In this document: in pieces, positions 21,401-30,209 of the stretch
Layout: the number at the start of each line of letters is the position of its first letter
How positions within the stretch are numbered: the stretch's first letter is position 1
Origin: Diphasiastrum complanatum
Taxonomy: Eukaryota > Streptophyta > Lycopodiopsida > Lycopodiales > Lycopodiaceae
Assembly: GCA_029204225.1 (NCBI GenBank)
Contig: CM055098.1
Span: forward strand, 18,073,303-18,137,302
Reading direction: 5' to 3'
DNA length: 64,000 bases
Notes under the pieces: generated by a model
Told to the model about the DNA's origin: nothing
What the model saw: the letters and a program-made list of their open reading frames with translations, nothing else
Database searches by the model: none
Translations under genes and position numbers: made by a program

Positions 21401-21504
21401 TCATAAGACAATAAGGATGTAAAGTATTCCTTATGTTTTGTCATGTGAGATGAGGCTCCACTATCAATCCACCAAGGATCATTATCATCTATGTTGGCTA
21501 ACAA
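18436..21504 (-). CDS. Pol polyprotein of copia B (protease, integrase, RT, RNase H)
   Basis: 1022-codon frame in phase with gag and separated from it only by a TGA two codons upstream of its first residue; the first codon is TTG, so an independent start is unlikely and expression would need readthrough or a repaired stop. Protease D-S-G at residues 14-16 (WWIDSGASSHM). HHCC domain around HKRLGHPNF. Integrase D-D-E in HSDIH, LRSDNGGEY and PQQNGVAERKN. RT YVDD at residues 695-698, preceded by KARLVAKGYAQEYGIDYDE. RNase H motifs SDSDFAGD, SSTEAEYK and LCDNLSA. The stop codon lies inside the LTR (GTG-TGA). Length and order are normal for plant copia. Confidence 0.95.
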   Translation of the reverse strand: MLANIDDNDPWWIDSGASSHMTKHKEYFTSLLSYEGEGNIIYTANDGQCDIKGIGTIPISLSTNRKANLENVLHIPSITKNLLSVSQMIDKGLDVEFIGDACLISKCGSLIAQGRRHGKLFKLDACVISNHEGCMAREQLTNQEVWHKRLGHPNFKSLEVMAKKELVLGLPKSLVANNSVCEHCALSKSHRLAYSRSTSRSKEAFQLVHSDIHSSSTTSNGGAKMYATFIDDFSRYTWIYLLKSKDEVFAAFVKFKNEMENQFNTKIKCLRSDNGGEYTSNRFKDFCIAHGIKREMSSPRTPQQNGVAERKNRTLCECAKAMRLHANLAKSFWGEALACANYLCNRWTSASLDGKTPHEVLYGRRPSVKHCRIFGCTCFVNITLDDRTKEDPSSKKGVFVGYSEVSKAYKVYIPSTKKVVISRDVIFHEENVSNVVDVDVDVPTNHHDVQDVLDEDGDATPKQTSRKTQRQRAKPSRLTYDEKGKQVVDNSNFAFLTSFDEPTCVGEAIQKKEWIQAMDHEHQALIKSNTWRLVKLPKDKKAIGCKWIFKIKTNQDGSINKYKARLVAKGYAQEYGIDYDETFAPVAKMVTIRILISLATLYDWDMWQMDVTNAFLNGDLEEDIYMEQPEGYVSHDEPNHVCYLQKSLYGLKQAPRSWYAKLNSFLLSQNFVMSEYDHSLYFRLNENDITLLLIYVDDIILSGGNNLDIDEIKMALKREFEIQDLGKLHYILGIEIIRTSKSTFICQEKYVNSILKRFHMEDCKVVSTPMESNVKLTTRSNERSFKDITLYRKLIGSLIWLTITRPDLSFVVGKLSQFMQDPSEAHWKLGKRVLRYISGSRDFGILYGGTTPNLCGFSDSDFAGDQMDRKSTSAFAIYLGDGVVSWLSKKQPTISLSSTEAEYKALTTCTKEILWIKRMLLDLHLLEPEKTPIILCDNLSAQSLASNPVFHARSKHIEIAHHFVRDQVIAKEVELQHVSSKECVADIFTKPLGKDLYLMHRSNLGMCSKTMLKLASNVEEGV
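18441..18450 (-). promoter_or_regulatory. Polypurine tract of copia B
   Basis: GAAGAGGGAG on the minus strand directly before the 3' LTR; it primes plus-strand DNA synthesis. It also encodes the last residues of pol. Confidence 0.85.
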
Positions 21505-21507
21505 ACT

Positions 21508-22389
21508 TCAAGTCATAACAAGTGATTCACATGTGTTATGTTCTTCCTCATCTATTGTAAGATTTCCTTGCCTCTCTCCTTGCTCTCTTTTCTTCTTATA
21601 ACATTCATTTGCAAAATGACCTTTTATCCCACAATAAAAGCACTTGAACTTTGACTTATTGTTCTTAGTAGAAGAGGAAGAGGAAGAGTGATCATCATGA
21701 TCAAAGTTACCACCTTTGGACCATTTCCCTTTGCCTTTACCTTTGCCCTTGAATTTGCCTTTTGTGAAGAAAGCCTCTTCACCTCCACCTTGCAAGGATG
21801 CACCATCAAGCTTTGATTGCAACCTATGTTCTTCAGCCAATAAGATTTCTTGCAAGTCAACCACACTTGGCAAGACTCTTTGAATGGAAAAACTTTGCAC
21901 AAGGTTAGCATGTTCATTTAGCAAACCATTCAACATAACTTGGACTATTTCACCATCTTTTATGTTCTCATCAATGCATGCTAAATCATCACTTAGGGAC
22001 TTAACTCTCAAGATAAATGCATGAGCACTTTCAGCCTCTCTTTGCCTACTAGAAAATATTTGTCTCCTTAGGGTCAATACCCTAGATGTGGACTTTGATT
22101 CAAAGAGCTTCTTTAAGGCATTCCATGCCTCACTTGCACTTTGACACTTTCCAACTTCCTTGAGAAGTTCATTTGTAACATTCATTTTAATGATATGAAG
22201 AGCCCTTTTGGCCTTCTTATCAAACCTTTGTTGCTCTTGAAGTGTGAGAGGTCTCTCTTCAATTTCTGCAACTATGTCCATGAGTTCATTCAACTCAAGT
22301 AAGGACTCCATCCTCACTTTCCAAGTAGAGTAGTTTGATGAACTCAACCTTTCACTAGACTCTAGCATGATCCCACCATTGGAAGCCAT
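21508..22389 (-). CDS. Gag of copia B
   Basis: 293 residues from MASNGGIMLESSERLSSSNY. UBN2-like capsid region (STWKVRMESLLEL, WNALKKLFESKSTSRVLTLR, LVQSFSIQ), then a basic low-complexity GKGKGKGKW stretch and a Ser run, and a CCHC knuckle CFYCGIKGHFANEC at residues 250-263. Ends in TGA after CESLVMT; pol resumes in the same frame. Gag assembles the virus-like particle and packages the RNA. The start is chosen because all four gags in the window begin with the same block. Confidence 0.95.
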   Translation of the reverse strand: MASNGGIMLESSERLSSSNYSTWKVRMESLLELNELMDIVAEIEERPLTLQEQQRFDKKAKRALHIIKMNVTNELLKEVGKCQSASEAWNALKKLFESKSTSRVLTLRRQIFSSRQREAESAHAFILRVKSLSDDLACIDENIKDGEIVQVMLNGLLNEHANLVQSFSIQRVLPSVVDLQEILLAEEHRLQSKLDGASLQGGGEEAFFTKGKFKGKGKGKGKWSKGGNFDHDDHSSSSSSTKNNKSKFKCFYCGIKGHFANECYKKKREQGERQGNLTIDEEEHNTCESLVMT

Positions 22390-23549
22390 GATTCTAATGT
22401 TTCTTCAACTTTTAGGTTCTGTCCTAAAGCACTTAGCACTCACTTTTCTCTCAACAAATGATAGATAAAGAGATCTATGAAGATTTAGGACCCTAAAACA
22501 CTTCTATCTTGAACCTAGATGGTTTCCAAGCATAGAAAGGAAGATTGAAACACATGCAACACTTTGCACACACTAAGAATGGATTACAAAATCAAACCAA
22601 CCTGAACACACTCTTGCTTAAGCTCTCAAACTTTCCAGCAAGTGACCAAATCAAGTTATGGTGTGAAGAGTTACTTGCATTCTTAGAAAATACCCAAAAC
22701 TAGGATGCCAAGATTACCTAGTAATGAACAAACTTGATCAACATATGATCAACACACTAAGATATTGATTCAACCTGTAAAACCACATGTAAACCACACT
22801 TCTAAAAGTTTATAAACTCCAGCAAGTGATAAATACAAGATTTAGAGGTGAATGAATGAGCACACTTAGTGAATCACAAGACTAGCTTCACTATCTTGTC
22901 AAATCTTGGTGTTTAGATGTAGATCTAAGATCACTTCACATGAGAATGTTCCTCAACCTGTTAAGAACCTGAAAACACACTTGCATAATGGTTAACACCT
23001 TCCAGCAAATGCTCCAATCAAATTACATAAGGAGAGTTACTTACATGCTCAACAAAGTACACCAAAATTTATGCCAAAATTGATGACAATCTTTACAATA
23101 TGCTCTTCACAATGGAGCTTACAATATGTTCACCCAAAAAAGGGGATCTTTCATCCAAATGGGAGCTTTGCTCAGCCTTTAGGAGAATTACAACTCACTC
23201 AAAAGAGCATTTGTCATCCACTTAAGGAGAAGTTTCATCCACTTAAGGAGAGTGTTCATCCAAGAATGGAGATTGTCAACAATAGGATTGAAAAGAACAT
23301 TGTTAGTATTGAATATGCACAAGCCTCACAATCACAAATGATTAGGTGTTATGATCTGATCCAAAATAGTTTCTTTTCAGCCTCTGATCTTCAATAGACC
23401 TGAAATATGCTTTTGATCCACAAGTTCAACTCACAAAACAAAGGTTAGTAAGATTTGATCAACAAAGCAATGCAAAATCATGCTAGAACTTGATCAAACA
23501 TCCAAATATCACCAAAAATGGAATACTTACTGTAAATAGAAGCCAACCA
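22390..23549 (-). repeat. Leader of copia B with a three-copy 184 bp repeat
   Basis: 1.16 kb non-coding leader. A motif group (CACACT.., then CCAGCAAGTGA.., then AATCAA/ATACAAG, then a TTACTTGCAT-like part) recurs with CCAG at 22,635, 22,819 and 23,002, spacings of 184 and 183 bp. The copies have diverged by many substitutions. Such leaders often hold packaging signals; that role is inferred. Confidence 0.75.
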
Positions 23550-23561
23550 GCTCTGATACCA
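23550..23561 (-). promoter_or_regulatory. Primer-binding site of copia B
   Basis: TGGTATCAGAGC on the minus strand, immediately after the 5' LTR; matches initiator tRNA-Met. Confidence 0.95.
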
Positions 23562-24216
23562 TGTGAAAAATACAGATCCTAAGTGGATCTAAACTCCAAG
23601 ATCATTGGCTTGAATGCTTGCACTCCAAACTACATAAGCTAGGAATTGGCAACACATTCTATGCTACCTAGAATGCAAAGAACTTGATCAAAAAGCATTT
23701 ATCACAAATGGAAACTTCCATAAACATCAAGTGCGGCCCAAAATAGCATTATAAAGTCCATAATACATCAGCCTACCACTTTTGGAAAGCACCTAAGATC
23801 ATACACAATAGCTTGAAGACAATACACACAACAATGCTCTCAATGGAGGAAGAAACAATGACAATGATCTATTGATCTCAATGAAGCATACAAAAGGTTT
23901 CTCCAACCTGTTCTCCACGACTTTCCTACTATTTATGGATGAGGAAGATGACTCTCTCTCCTCTCTCTAGAAGGTACTTGACCCTAGATATTCCCTATAA
24001 AGGAAAAATAGCTAAAAATGGCTTATATGACCAAAATACATCAAAATGGTCTCATTTTGAAGGGTATGAAGTTTGACACTTCATCATACTGAAAAAATAC
24101 AGTAAATAAAAACATTGTGGCCTGGTTCACACGTGCAAAACTCCAGAACCAAAACTATTTACAATTTTAGCCAATTTAGGCCTCAAACTAGCTAGGAAAT
24201 GTTGACAATTTTCACA
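23562..24216 (-). repeat. 5' LTR of copia B
   Basis: 655 bp, near identical to 17,786-18,440. Its right flank TACT repeats the left flank of the element. Confidence 0.95.
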
Positions 24217-24731
24217 TACTTTGTGAATTTATCAAATGCTTCTGATTTATTCTGAATAAAATACACTATGGAAAATTTACTATAATCATCAATGAAGGTT
24301 ATGTAATATTTCAAGCCTCCTACTGAGATCACATTGAAAGACCCACATATGTCAAAATGCACTAGCTCCATAATCTTATTCGTTCTGTAGGTGTCTTTGA
24401 CAAATGGAGTGCAAGACATCTTACCCTTCAGACATGCATCACAGGTGGTCGAATTGTTCGCATTCGAGATGTTGGCCCCTGTTATTGCTCCATGATGGCT
24501 TGCTTGATAAAGTGCCATTGAGTTCATATGGCATAGTCTTCTGTGCCATAGAGTCAATGGCAAATCATCATGAGTCTGATGCACTTGATCTGTAGGCAGG
24601 CGTACCTTCAGGTGATATAGATTATTATTTTTTCTATCTTGAGTGATCAGGGTACTAGTACTAGCATCAACAACATTGCATGCTTCATCAGAAAATGTCA
24701 CACGCATCTCTGCATCTGCTATTCTTGCCAC
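24217..24731 (-). pseudogene. Copia A GAG-pre-integrase and integrase, upstream half
   Basis: Minus-strand frame: LWHRRLCHMNSMALY (zinc-binding start), CDACLKGKM (CxxC), LVHFDICGSF (first catalytic Asp changed in context, HFD), YYITFIDDYSKFSIVYF, ending SEAFDKFTKYV at the copia B insertion point. A frameshift near 24,735 separates it from the protease. Confidence 0.9.
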
Positions 24732-24744
24732 TTACAACAAGTGA

Positions 24745-25034
24745 TGCTACAGTGTAGGCACGAACAAAACATCTTCGAGTCGTCTCTCTCAGCCATTCGT
24801 GTTGAGCCATAGTGAACCAATACCGCTCACTTGATGTTTGAATCCATCTCCAAGAACAATTAATCTTGATGGATCTACACTTCGAAAATCAAACATAATT
24901 AATCTTGATGTCATGAAGTGTGAGGTAGCTCCTGAGTCTAGGATCACCTCCTGTGTGTCAAGTGTTGATGCTGCATACACATCTACACAAATGTAGATGG
25001 TTGAACAATTTCTGTTCGATCTCTCTTCGCCCAT
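24745..25034 (-). pseudogene. Copia A protease region
   Basis: Minus strand: VILDSGATSHFM with an intact D-S-G, then VLGDGFKHQVSGIGSLW. The frame differs from both neighbours, so frameshifts separate it from gag and from the integrase. Confidence 0.85.
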
Positions 25035-25043
25035 TTTCGAGCT

Positions 25044-26022
25044 CTATGGCTCCTCGACATAGGATGAACTATTGTTGTTCTCATGTCTGTTCTTTGCTGA
25101 TTTGTTTCTTGGGTTCAGGCGGCAGTCCATGGCTACATGACCCTTCTTATGGCAGTGGATACACTCAATTTCTAGGTTGAGCCAGCACGTATCGACTGTG
25201 TGCCCATCACATCTGCATCTCATGCAGATCTTCTTTTCTTCACCTTGTTGTTTTGACCTCTCCTTCTTCTTCCACTTGCCTTTGCTGGTCCCTTCTGCTT
25301 GCTGATCACGATCTTGTTTTTGATTCAACTCCATCTTAGGCTTGAATTGTGTTTTTGTCTTTTCTTTGTTGTTGTAGAGGGCTTGGTCAGAAGCATCCTT
25401 GTGATCAAGATGCTCTCTCGCCTCGACTTCCTCTCGAATCTCGATAATTTCCTTTTCAAGGGTCATGGTAGGATCCTTTGCGAACAGAGTTTTGGTTGTC
25501 TGGAAAGATCTAGGTAAGGCTCTCAACAGGTAACTAAGCTGCTTCTCTGCTGACACTGCATTTTTTGCTCCAGAATTGTATAGTGACAAGAATAGATCCT
25601 TCATCTCCCTTACAAAAGAAGTGAGATCTTTGCCGTCCCACTGCAAGTTTGTCAGCTAATCTTCATCATCATTATTTGATTGCCTGATTTCGTTTGAAAT
25701 CTCGTGAGTAGTGTATTCCACATCTCCTTTGCCTTGGAGCCTAGGAGAGTGTAGCCAGGTCAAGTGTGAGACTATCCTCGATGGATGATGATAGCAAGGC
25801 TATTGCCTTGTCATTTTTTTCCCTCCATTCGCGTAGCTCCTTGCCTAATGTTGTAGGCATCTTCTCTGTGCCATCTACCCAAGGGAATAAACCTTCACCC
25901 TTTAGTATCAGCAAGGTCTTAGCTTTCCACGCTAGAAAGTTAGATCCCGATGAATCCAGAATTGTACAGATCTTGGATTGCATGCTGCTGAATGAAGCCA
26001 CTGCTTCTGAATTTGTGTTCAC
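25044..26022 (-). pseudogene. Copia A gag
   Basis: The N-terminal part (25,741-26,022) begins MNTNSEAVASF and has NFLAWKAKTLLILKGEGLFPW, a gag-N region of a lineage different from copia B. It ends at a TAG near 25,741. After about 100 degraded bases the C-terminal part (25,044-25,646) carries QWDGKDLTSFVREMKDLFLS, a Lys/Gln-rich linker and two zinc knuckles, CMRCRCDGHTVDTC and CIHCHKKGHVAMDC. Two knuckles instead of one distinguish it from the other gags here. The primer site lies at 26,102-26,113. Confidence 0.85.
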
Positions 26023-26101
26023 TTGTTGATGGTTGATTGTTTGAATGCTTAGCCCCTTTAATCTGATAGGATTTTGGCTATGTCAGACTATGACAAGGTA
26101 G

Positions 26102-26113
26102 GCTCTGATACCA
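26102..26113 (-). promoter_or_regulatory. Primer-binding site of copia A
   Basis: TGGTATCAGAGC on the minus strand, four bases inside the LTR end (26,118). Confidence 0.9.
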
Positions 26114-26117
26114 CTAA

Positions 26118-27330
26118 TGCTAAAAAATGCACTCATAAAATGCAAAATTCTAGCTAAAACTCTGGTGACAAACTGATAAAATCTCAAACGATTTACGAAA
26201 CTTGAATTATTTCTATTCGAGTTGGATCAAGCAGGCTCTGTAACATAACCAAACGAAACGAGACAAATTCTAAACAAAATTGAAACGAAACGAAGTGAAG
26301 TGAAGAAAAGCAAAGCGAAACTTAAATGAGCTCTGACATTGATTCATGCTGGAAGCATAGATCGCAAAATGAAACGAAACAAAGCAAAAGAATTTGCGAC
26401 AAGATCAATCAAGCTCAGTAATGAGACGAGACAAGACAAGACGAGACGAGACAAAATGCAACCTAAGTGAGCCTCTGAAATTGATTTACTGTTATAGCCA
26501 AGTAATCGCGAAGCGAAGCGAAGCACGAAGCGAGAGGATTCGCAAACGAAATCAGTTCGTCAGGAATTCAGATATGATTGCTGGTCACTGCCAACTATAT
26601 CATGCCTACAATCCTTCAGAGAGTAGATAGACACAGCTGATCTACGTTCACAGATTAATGTAGCATTCAAGAATATCAAACCAAGGTGCGGAATCAAATG
26701 AACAAGCGAATCAGACACACGAATAGTAGTAGAGAAAAATACATTCGATATCATACAATCATATAGATTAATATGTGCACAACAGCTACAATATCATCTA
26801 TTGATTTTCTGATTTTTCAAGCATTGTGCGACAGATCCACACAATGCATTGGCATGAGAGAAATACAATTCTCTCACAAATTTGTGTCTCGCTTACTAGC
26901 GGACTTCAAAATCTACAGATCCTATTACAAAAATTGGCTCGCATGCAGGCGGACTCGTATTCTGTATTTTTCGTCTTCTAGCTTCTTGTCTTGCTTACTA
27001 GCATTCGACTTACTATATTATGCATCAAACAGAAAGTATATAGTTCATGAACTATTTCGTGTTAGGTCTTGTAACTTAAAGATTAGAAAGATTAAACATC
27101 TACAACTAATCGAGAATTACAAGAGTGGCAGATCATCCATGATCTAGAATACTTTTGATGATGTCATGATTTCAGATCAGATATCTATATCCCATGGTAT
27201 TTGGCTGATTGTCCTGGCTATTCGTGGAGCACGACTAATGTTGTGTCGTGTCGTCTTTTGTCGTCATTTGTCAAAGGTTCAGAATTGAAAGCTAGCAAAG
27301 CTTTGGCATTAGAAAAAAAATGTTTCTTCA
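26118..27330 (-). repeat. 5' LTR of copia A (inverted relative to its partner)
   Basis: 1213 bp on the minus strand from TGAAGAAACATTTTTTTC to ..TTTTTAGCA. The reverse complement of 30,210-31,473 over its whole length, with many substitutions and small indels, so much older than copia B. Contains runs of CGAAG/CGAAAC (GAAACGAAACG, GCGAAGCGAAGC). LTRs of one element should be in direct orientation; here they face opposite ways. Confidence 0.9.
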
Positions 27331-28295
27331 TACTTCTTGTTCTCTAGATTGTTTTCTACTTCGCCTTGGTTGCTCTGTATGTTCGCGTTGATTTCCATGC
27401 CTACTTTAAAGACATTGTGGGCCCATAACCTATTTGAGCATAGACCTATCAATAAGGAACACTAAGCGATAAGTCCTCCAAATGGACAAGATCTTCCTCT
27501 GAACCAACACCGTCTTCTTCAGGTAAACTTAATTTTAAATGACTTACATGAAACACAGGGTGAGCTGTAGACTTGTTTTGAAGATCTAGTTCATAAGCTA
27601 AGGAACCAATTTTATCTATAATCTGAAATGGTCCACAATATCTGGTAGACAATCTATAATGCTTCCCATAAGCATAGCCTTAGAATCCTTAGGTATTCTA
27701 AGATATACCTAGTCATCAACTTTAAAATCTCTGGGAGACCTCTTAAGATTGGGATAGTGCTTAGCTCTATCCTGAGCACTTCGGATACAATCACGGGCCA
27801 CTTGAAACATTTCATGCATATCATGCAAGAAATCCACAAGTTTTTAGATCTTAACAGACACATTTACTGGAGATCTAGGTTGAAAACCGCACATCATCAT
27901 AAACGGACTATAACCAGTGGCAAAATGTTTCCTACTGTTATAAGAAAACTCAATCAAAGGAACGTAATCTTCCCATTGAGATTGCCTATGAGACAGATAT
28001 GTCCTCAACCTATCCTCCATAGTCTGATTAGTTCTCTCAGTGTGGCCCTCTGATTCAAGATGATTAGAAGAACTAACACTAAGCAAGGTTTCTAGTTTAT
28101 AGAATATAGTTGACCAAAAGTGATCTGTGAATTTAGGATCTCTATCACTGACTATATCACTTGGCAGTCGATAAAGCCTAAATAATCTTTCCACAAAGAT
28201 CTGGATTAAATCCGAAGCCTTAGTAGTTGACTTGATTGGTATAAAAGTAACTAACTTTGTCAACCTGTCCACCACAACCCAAATAGAATCATTTT
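27331..28295 (-). pseudogene. Ty3/gypsy integrase core and C-terminus (right part of the split gypsy)
   Basis: Minus strand: NDSIWVVVDRLTKLVTFIPI (first Asp), VSDRDPKFTDHFW (second Asp), TERTNQTMEDRLRTYLS (Glu), YSPFMMMCGFQPRSP, then after stops a YCGPFQIIDKIGSLAYELDL and HPVFHVSHLKL block (SH3-like/GPY and pre-chromodomain part). It begins at about 28,295 where the copia A RT piece starts on the other strand. It supplies just the part missing after the ERISMDF end of 15,180-17,459. Confidence 0.9.
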
Positions 28296-30209
28296 GGCAT
28301 TGGATCTTTGGAAGTCCAAAGCTTCAAAAAAAGCTTGATGAGAAAGCTAAACATGGATATCTGATAGGATATGACAACAATTCGTCATACTACAGAGTCT
28401 ACATGCTAGACACGAACACTGTGAAGACAATGAGAGATGTCAAATTTCATGAGAGCAGAACAATGGCCAATGATGATCCTGTCAGCTATGAAGTTCTTGA
28501 AAGACAATACTATGATCTGCCACCTGCGACAGAGAGAGCAGAAGACGAACACAAAAATGAAGATTTTTGAGTTGCGTCGCATTTGAGTGACGAATCAGAA
28601 GACAAAAGATTCGAGAGGCAGCTTTATGCTATAGTACTTGTAAACGAAGATGGTTCCGGACCTAGCAAAGCAGACAAAGGCAAAGGCATTGATGTCCCAA
28701 TAGGATCTACTAGAAGGTTGACAAGACAACGAAGAGCGCCAACAAGATATTTGCTAGGCAGTCTACATCAGAAGAATTTTGTGGATTTAGCGGCGAACTA
28801 CAGACTTTTGAGGAGACAATTGAATGTCCAGAGAAGGACAAATGGTTCTAAGCCATGAATGAGGAGATGGAATTCATGAGGAAGAACTAGGTATGGACGT
28901 TGTAGCCATTACTAGGTAAGCGAAAGGTTGTGAAATACAAATGGGTTTACAAGCTAAAGTATGGACTAGATGGAGATGTTTCAAAGTACAAGGCAAGACT
29001 GATAGTGAAGGGATTCTCTCAGAGGTATGGTATTGATTATTTTGAAACCTTCTCTCTTGTCATGAAGCATTCGTCCCTACGTTTATTATTTGCATATGCA
29101 GTTGCTTATGGCCTCAGGATCCACATTTTGGACGAGAAGATAGCCTTCTTACATGGTGAGTTAGACGAAGAGGTCTACATGGATCAACCCTCAGGTTATG
29201 TCTCAAATTTACTTTCTGATTATGCATGCAGAATGCATAAGAATATCTATGGTCTAAAGCAATCAGTTCAAAAATGGTACAAAAAGAAAGATTAAGCCCT
29301 GAAATTGTTAGGATTCAAGCCACTAATGGCTGACTCCAATGTGTATGTGAGAATTACAGACGAGAAGATCATCATGGTGGCTATGTATGTGGACAACACT
29401 CTAATACTCTGCAAGAGTGAGAAGCTGATTGCTGAAGTGAAGACTGACATCTTGAAACATTTCGAGATTGTGGATCTGGGAGAAGACAGGTGTTACCTTG
29501 GCTTGTAGATTGACAGAGACTATGAGGGAGGTAAGTTGTACCTTCATCAGTCCAAAAACAATCAAAAACTCCTAGAGGATTTCAGGATGCTGAATTGCAA
29601 AGGAGCGAATACTCCAATGCTTGCCGGAATGGTGCTGACAAACAAAAATTGTTCGAGGACTGCAGAAGAGAGAGAATTGATGCAGCTCACACCTTACAAA
29701 AAACTGATAGGATCATTGATGTACCTTGTAGACAACACATGCCTTGACATTGCTCATGCAGTGTTCAAGATGAGCCAATTCTGTACGAATCTCAGGCGGA
29801 TGCATCAGAAGCGACAATTCTCTGGGTCAGCAAGAAGTAGACCATTGTGGCTCAGTCATCCTGCGAAGCAGAGTATGTTACAGCAACAAAGATGGCCAAC
29901 GAGATAATTTGACTCAAACAGTTTCTGGACAAATTAGGCAAAACAAGGAATGAACCTTTGTTTTGCAGATGGACAACACATTTGCAATACATTTGACGGA
30001 AGACCCTGTGTTTCACTCAAGGATGAAACACATTGCAATCAAGTACCACTTGATAAGGGATCTGATTGGGAAGAAGATGCTGCAGACCACCTTCATTGGA
30101 ACAAAAGACATGGTTGCTGACATTTCCAATAAGGCCCTAGACAAAGGTCCATTCAAGAGACAGAGGAGCAGTCTTGGAGTCATGAAGCTATCATGCTTTG
30201 AGAGGGAGT
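28291..30209 (+). pseudogene. Copia A pol, right part (integrase end, RT, RNase H)
   Basis: Plus strand. Integrase tail and linker (KLDEKAKHGYLIGYDNNSSY, VKFHE) at 28,291-28,570. RT from about 28,860: KYKWVYKLKYGLDG, KARLIVKGFSQRYGIDYFET, EEVYMDQPSGYV, IYGLKQS; the active site reads YVDN, with the second Asp lost. RNase H to about 30,190: PYKKLIGSLMYL, QMDNTFAIHL, HSRMKHIAIKYHLIRD, MVADISNKALDK. In-frame stops at 28,568, 29,293 and 29,506 and several frameshifts. A purine tract GAGAGGGAG precedes the LTR at 30,210. Its upstream half is on the minus strand at 17,460-17,785 and 24,217-26,022. Confidence 0.9.

Larger units (their letters stand above)
17786..24216 (-). mobile_element. Copia B: structurally complete young Ty1/copia element
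   Basis: 6431 bp element on the minus strand: 5' LTR 23,562-24,216, primer site 23,550-23,561, leader, gag 21,508-22,389, pol 18,436-21,504, polypurine tract 18,441-18,450, 3' LTR 17,786-18,440. Both LTRs are 655 bp and differ at three positions that I can see, about 0.5 percent, so insertion is recent. It is flanked by TACT on both sides (ATACT if the last A of the LTR is counted as target). It interrupts the integrase of copia A exactly within the KFTKYV-NWTER reading. One in-frame TGA separates gag and pol; otherwise all motifs are intact. Confidence 0.95.

Noticed and set aside
23071-23397. 108-codon plus-strand frame in the copia B leader
   Set aside because: Runs against element transcription, lies partly in the 184 bp repeat, and contains degenerate HPLKE-type repeats; no evidence that it is expressed.
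27757-28053. 98-codon plus-strand frame
   Set aside because: Antisense to the gypsy integrase with clear D-D-E motifs on the minus strand.
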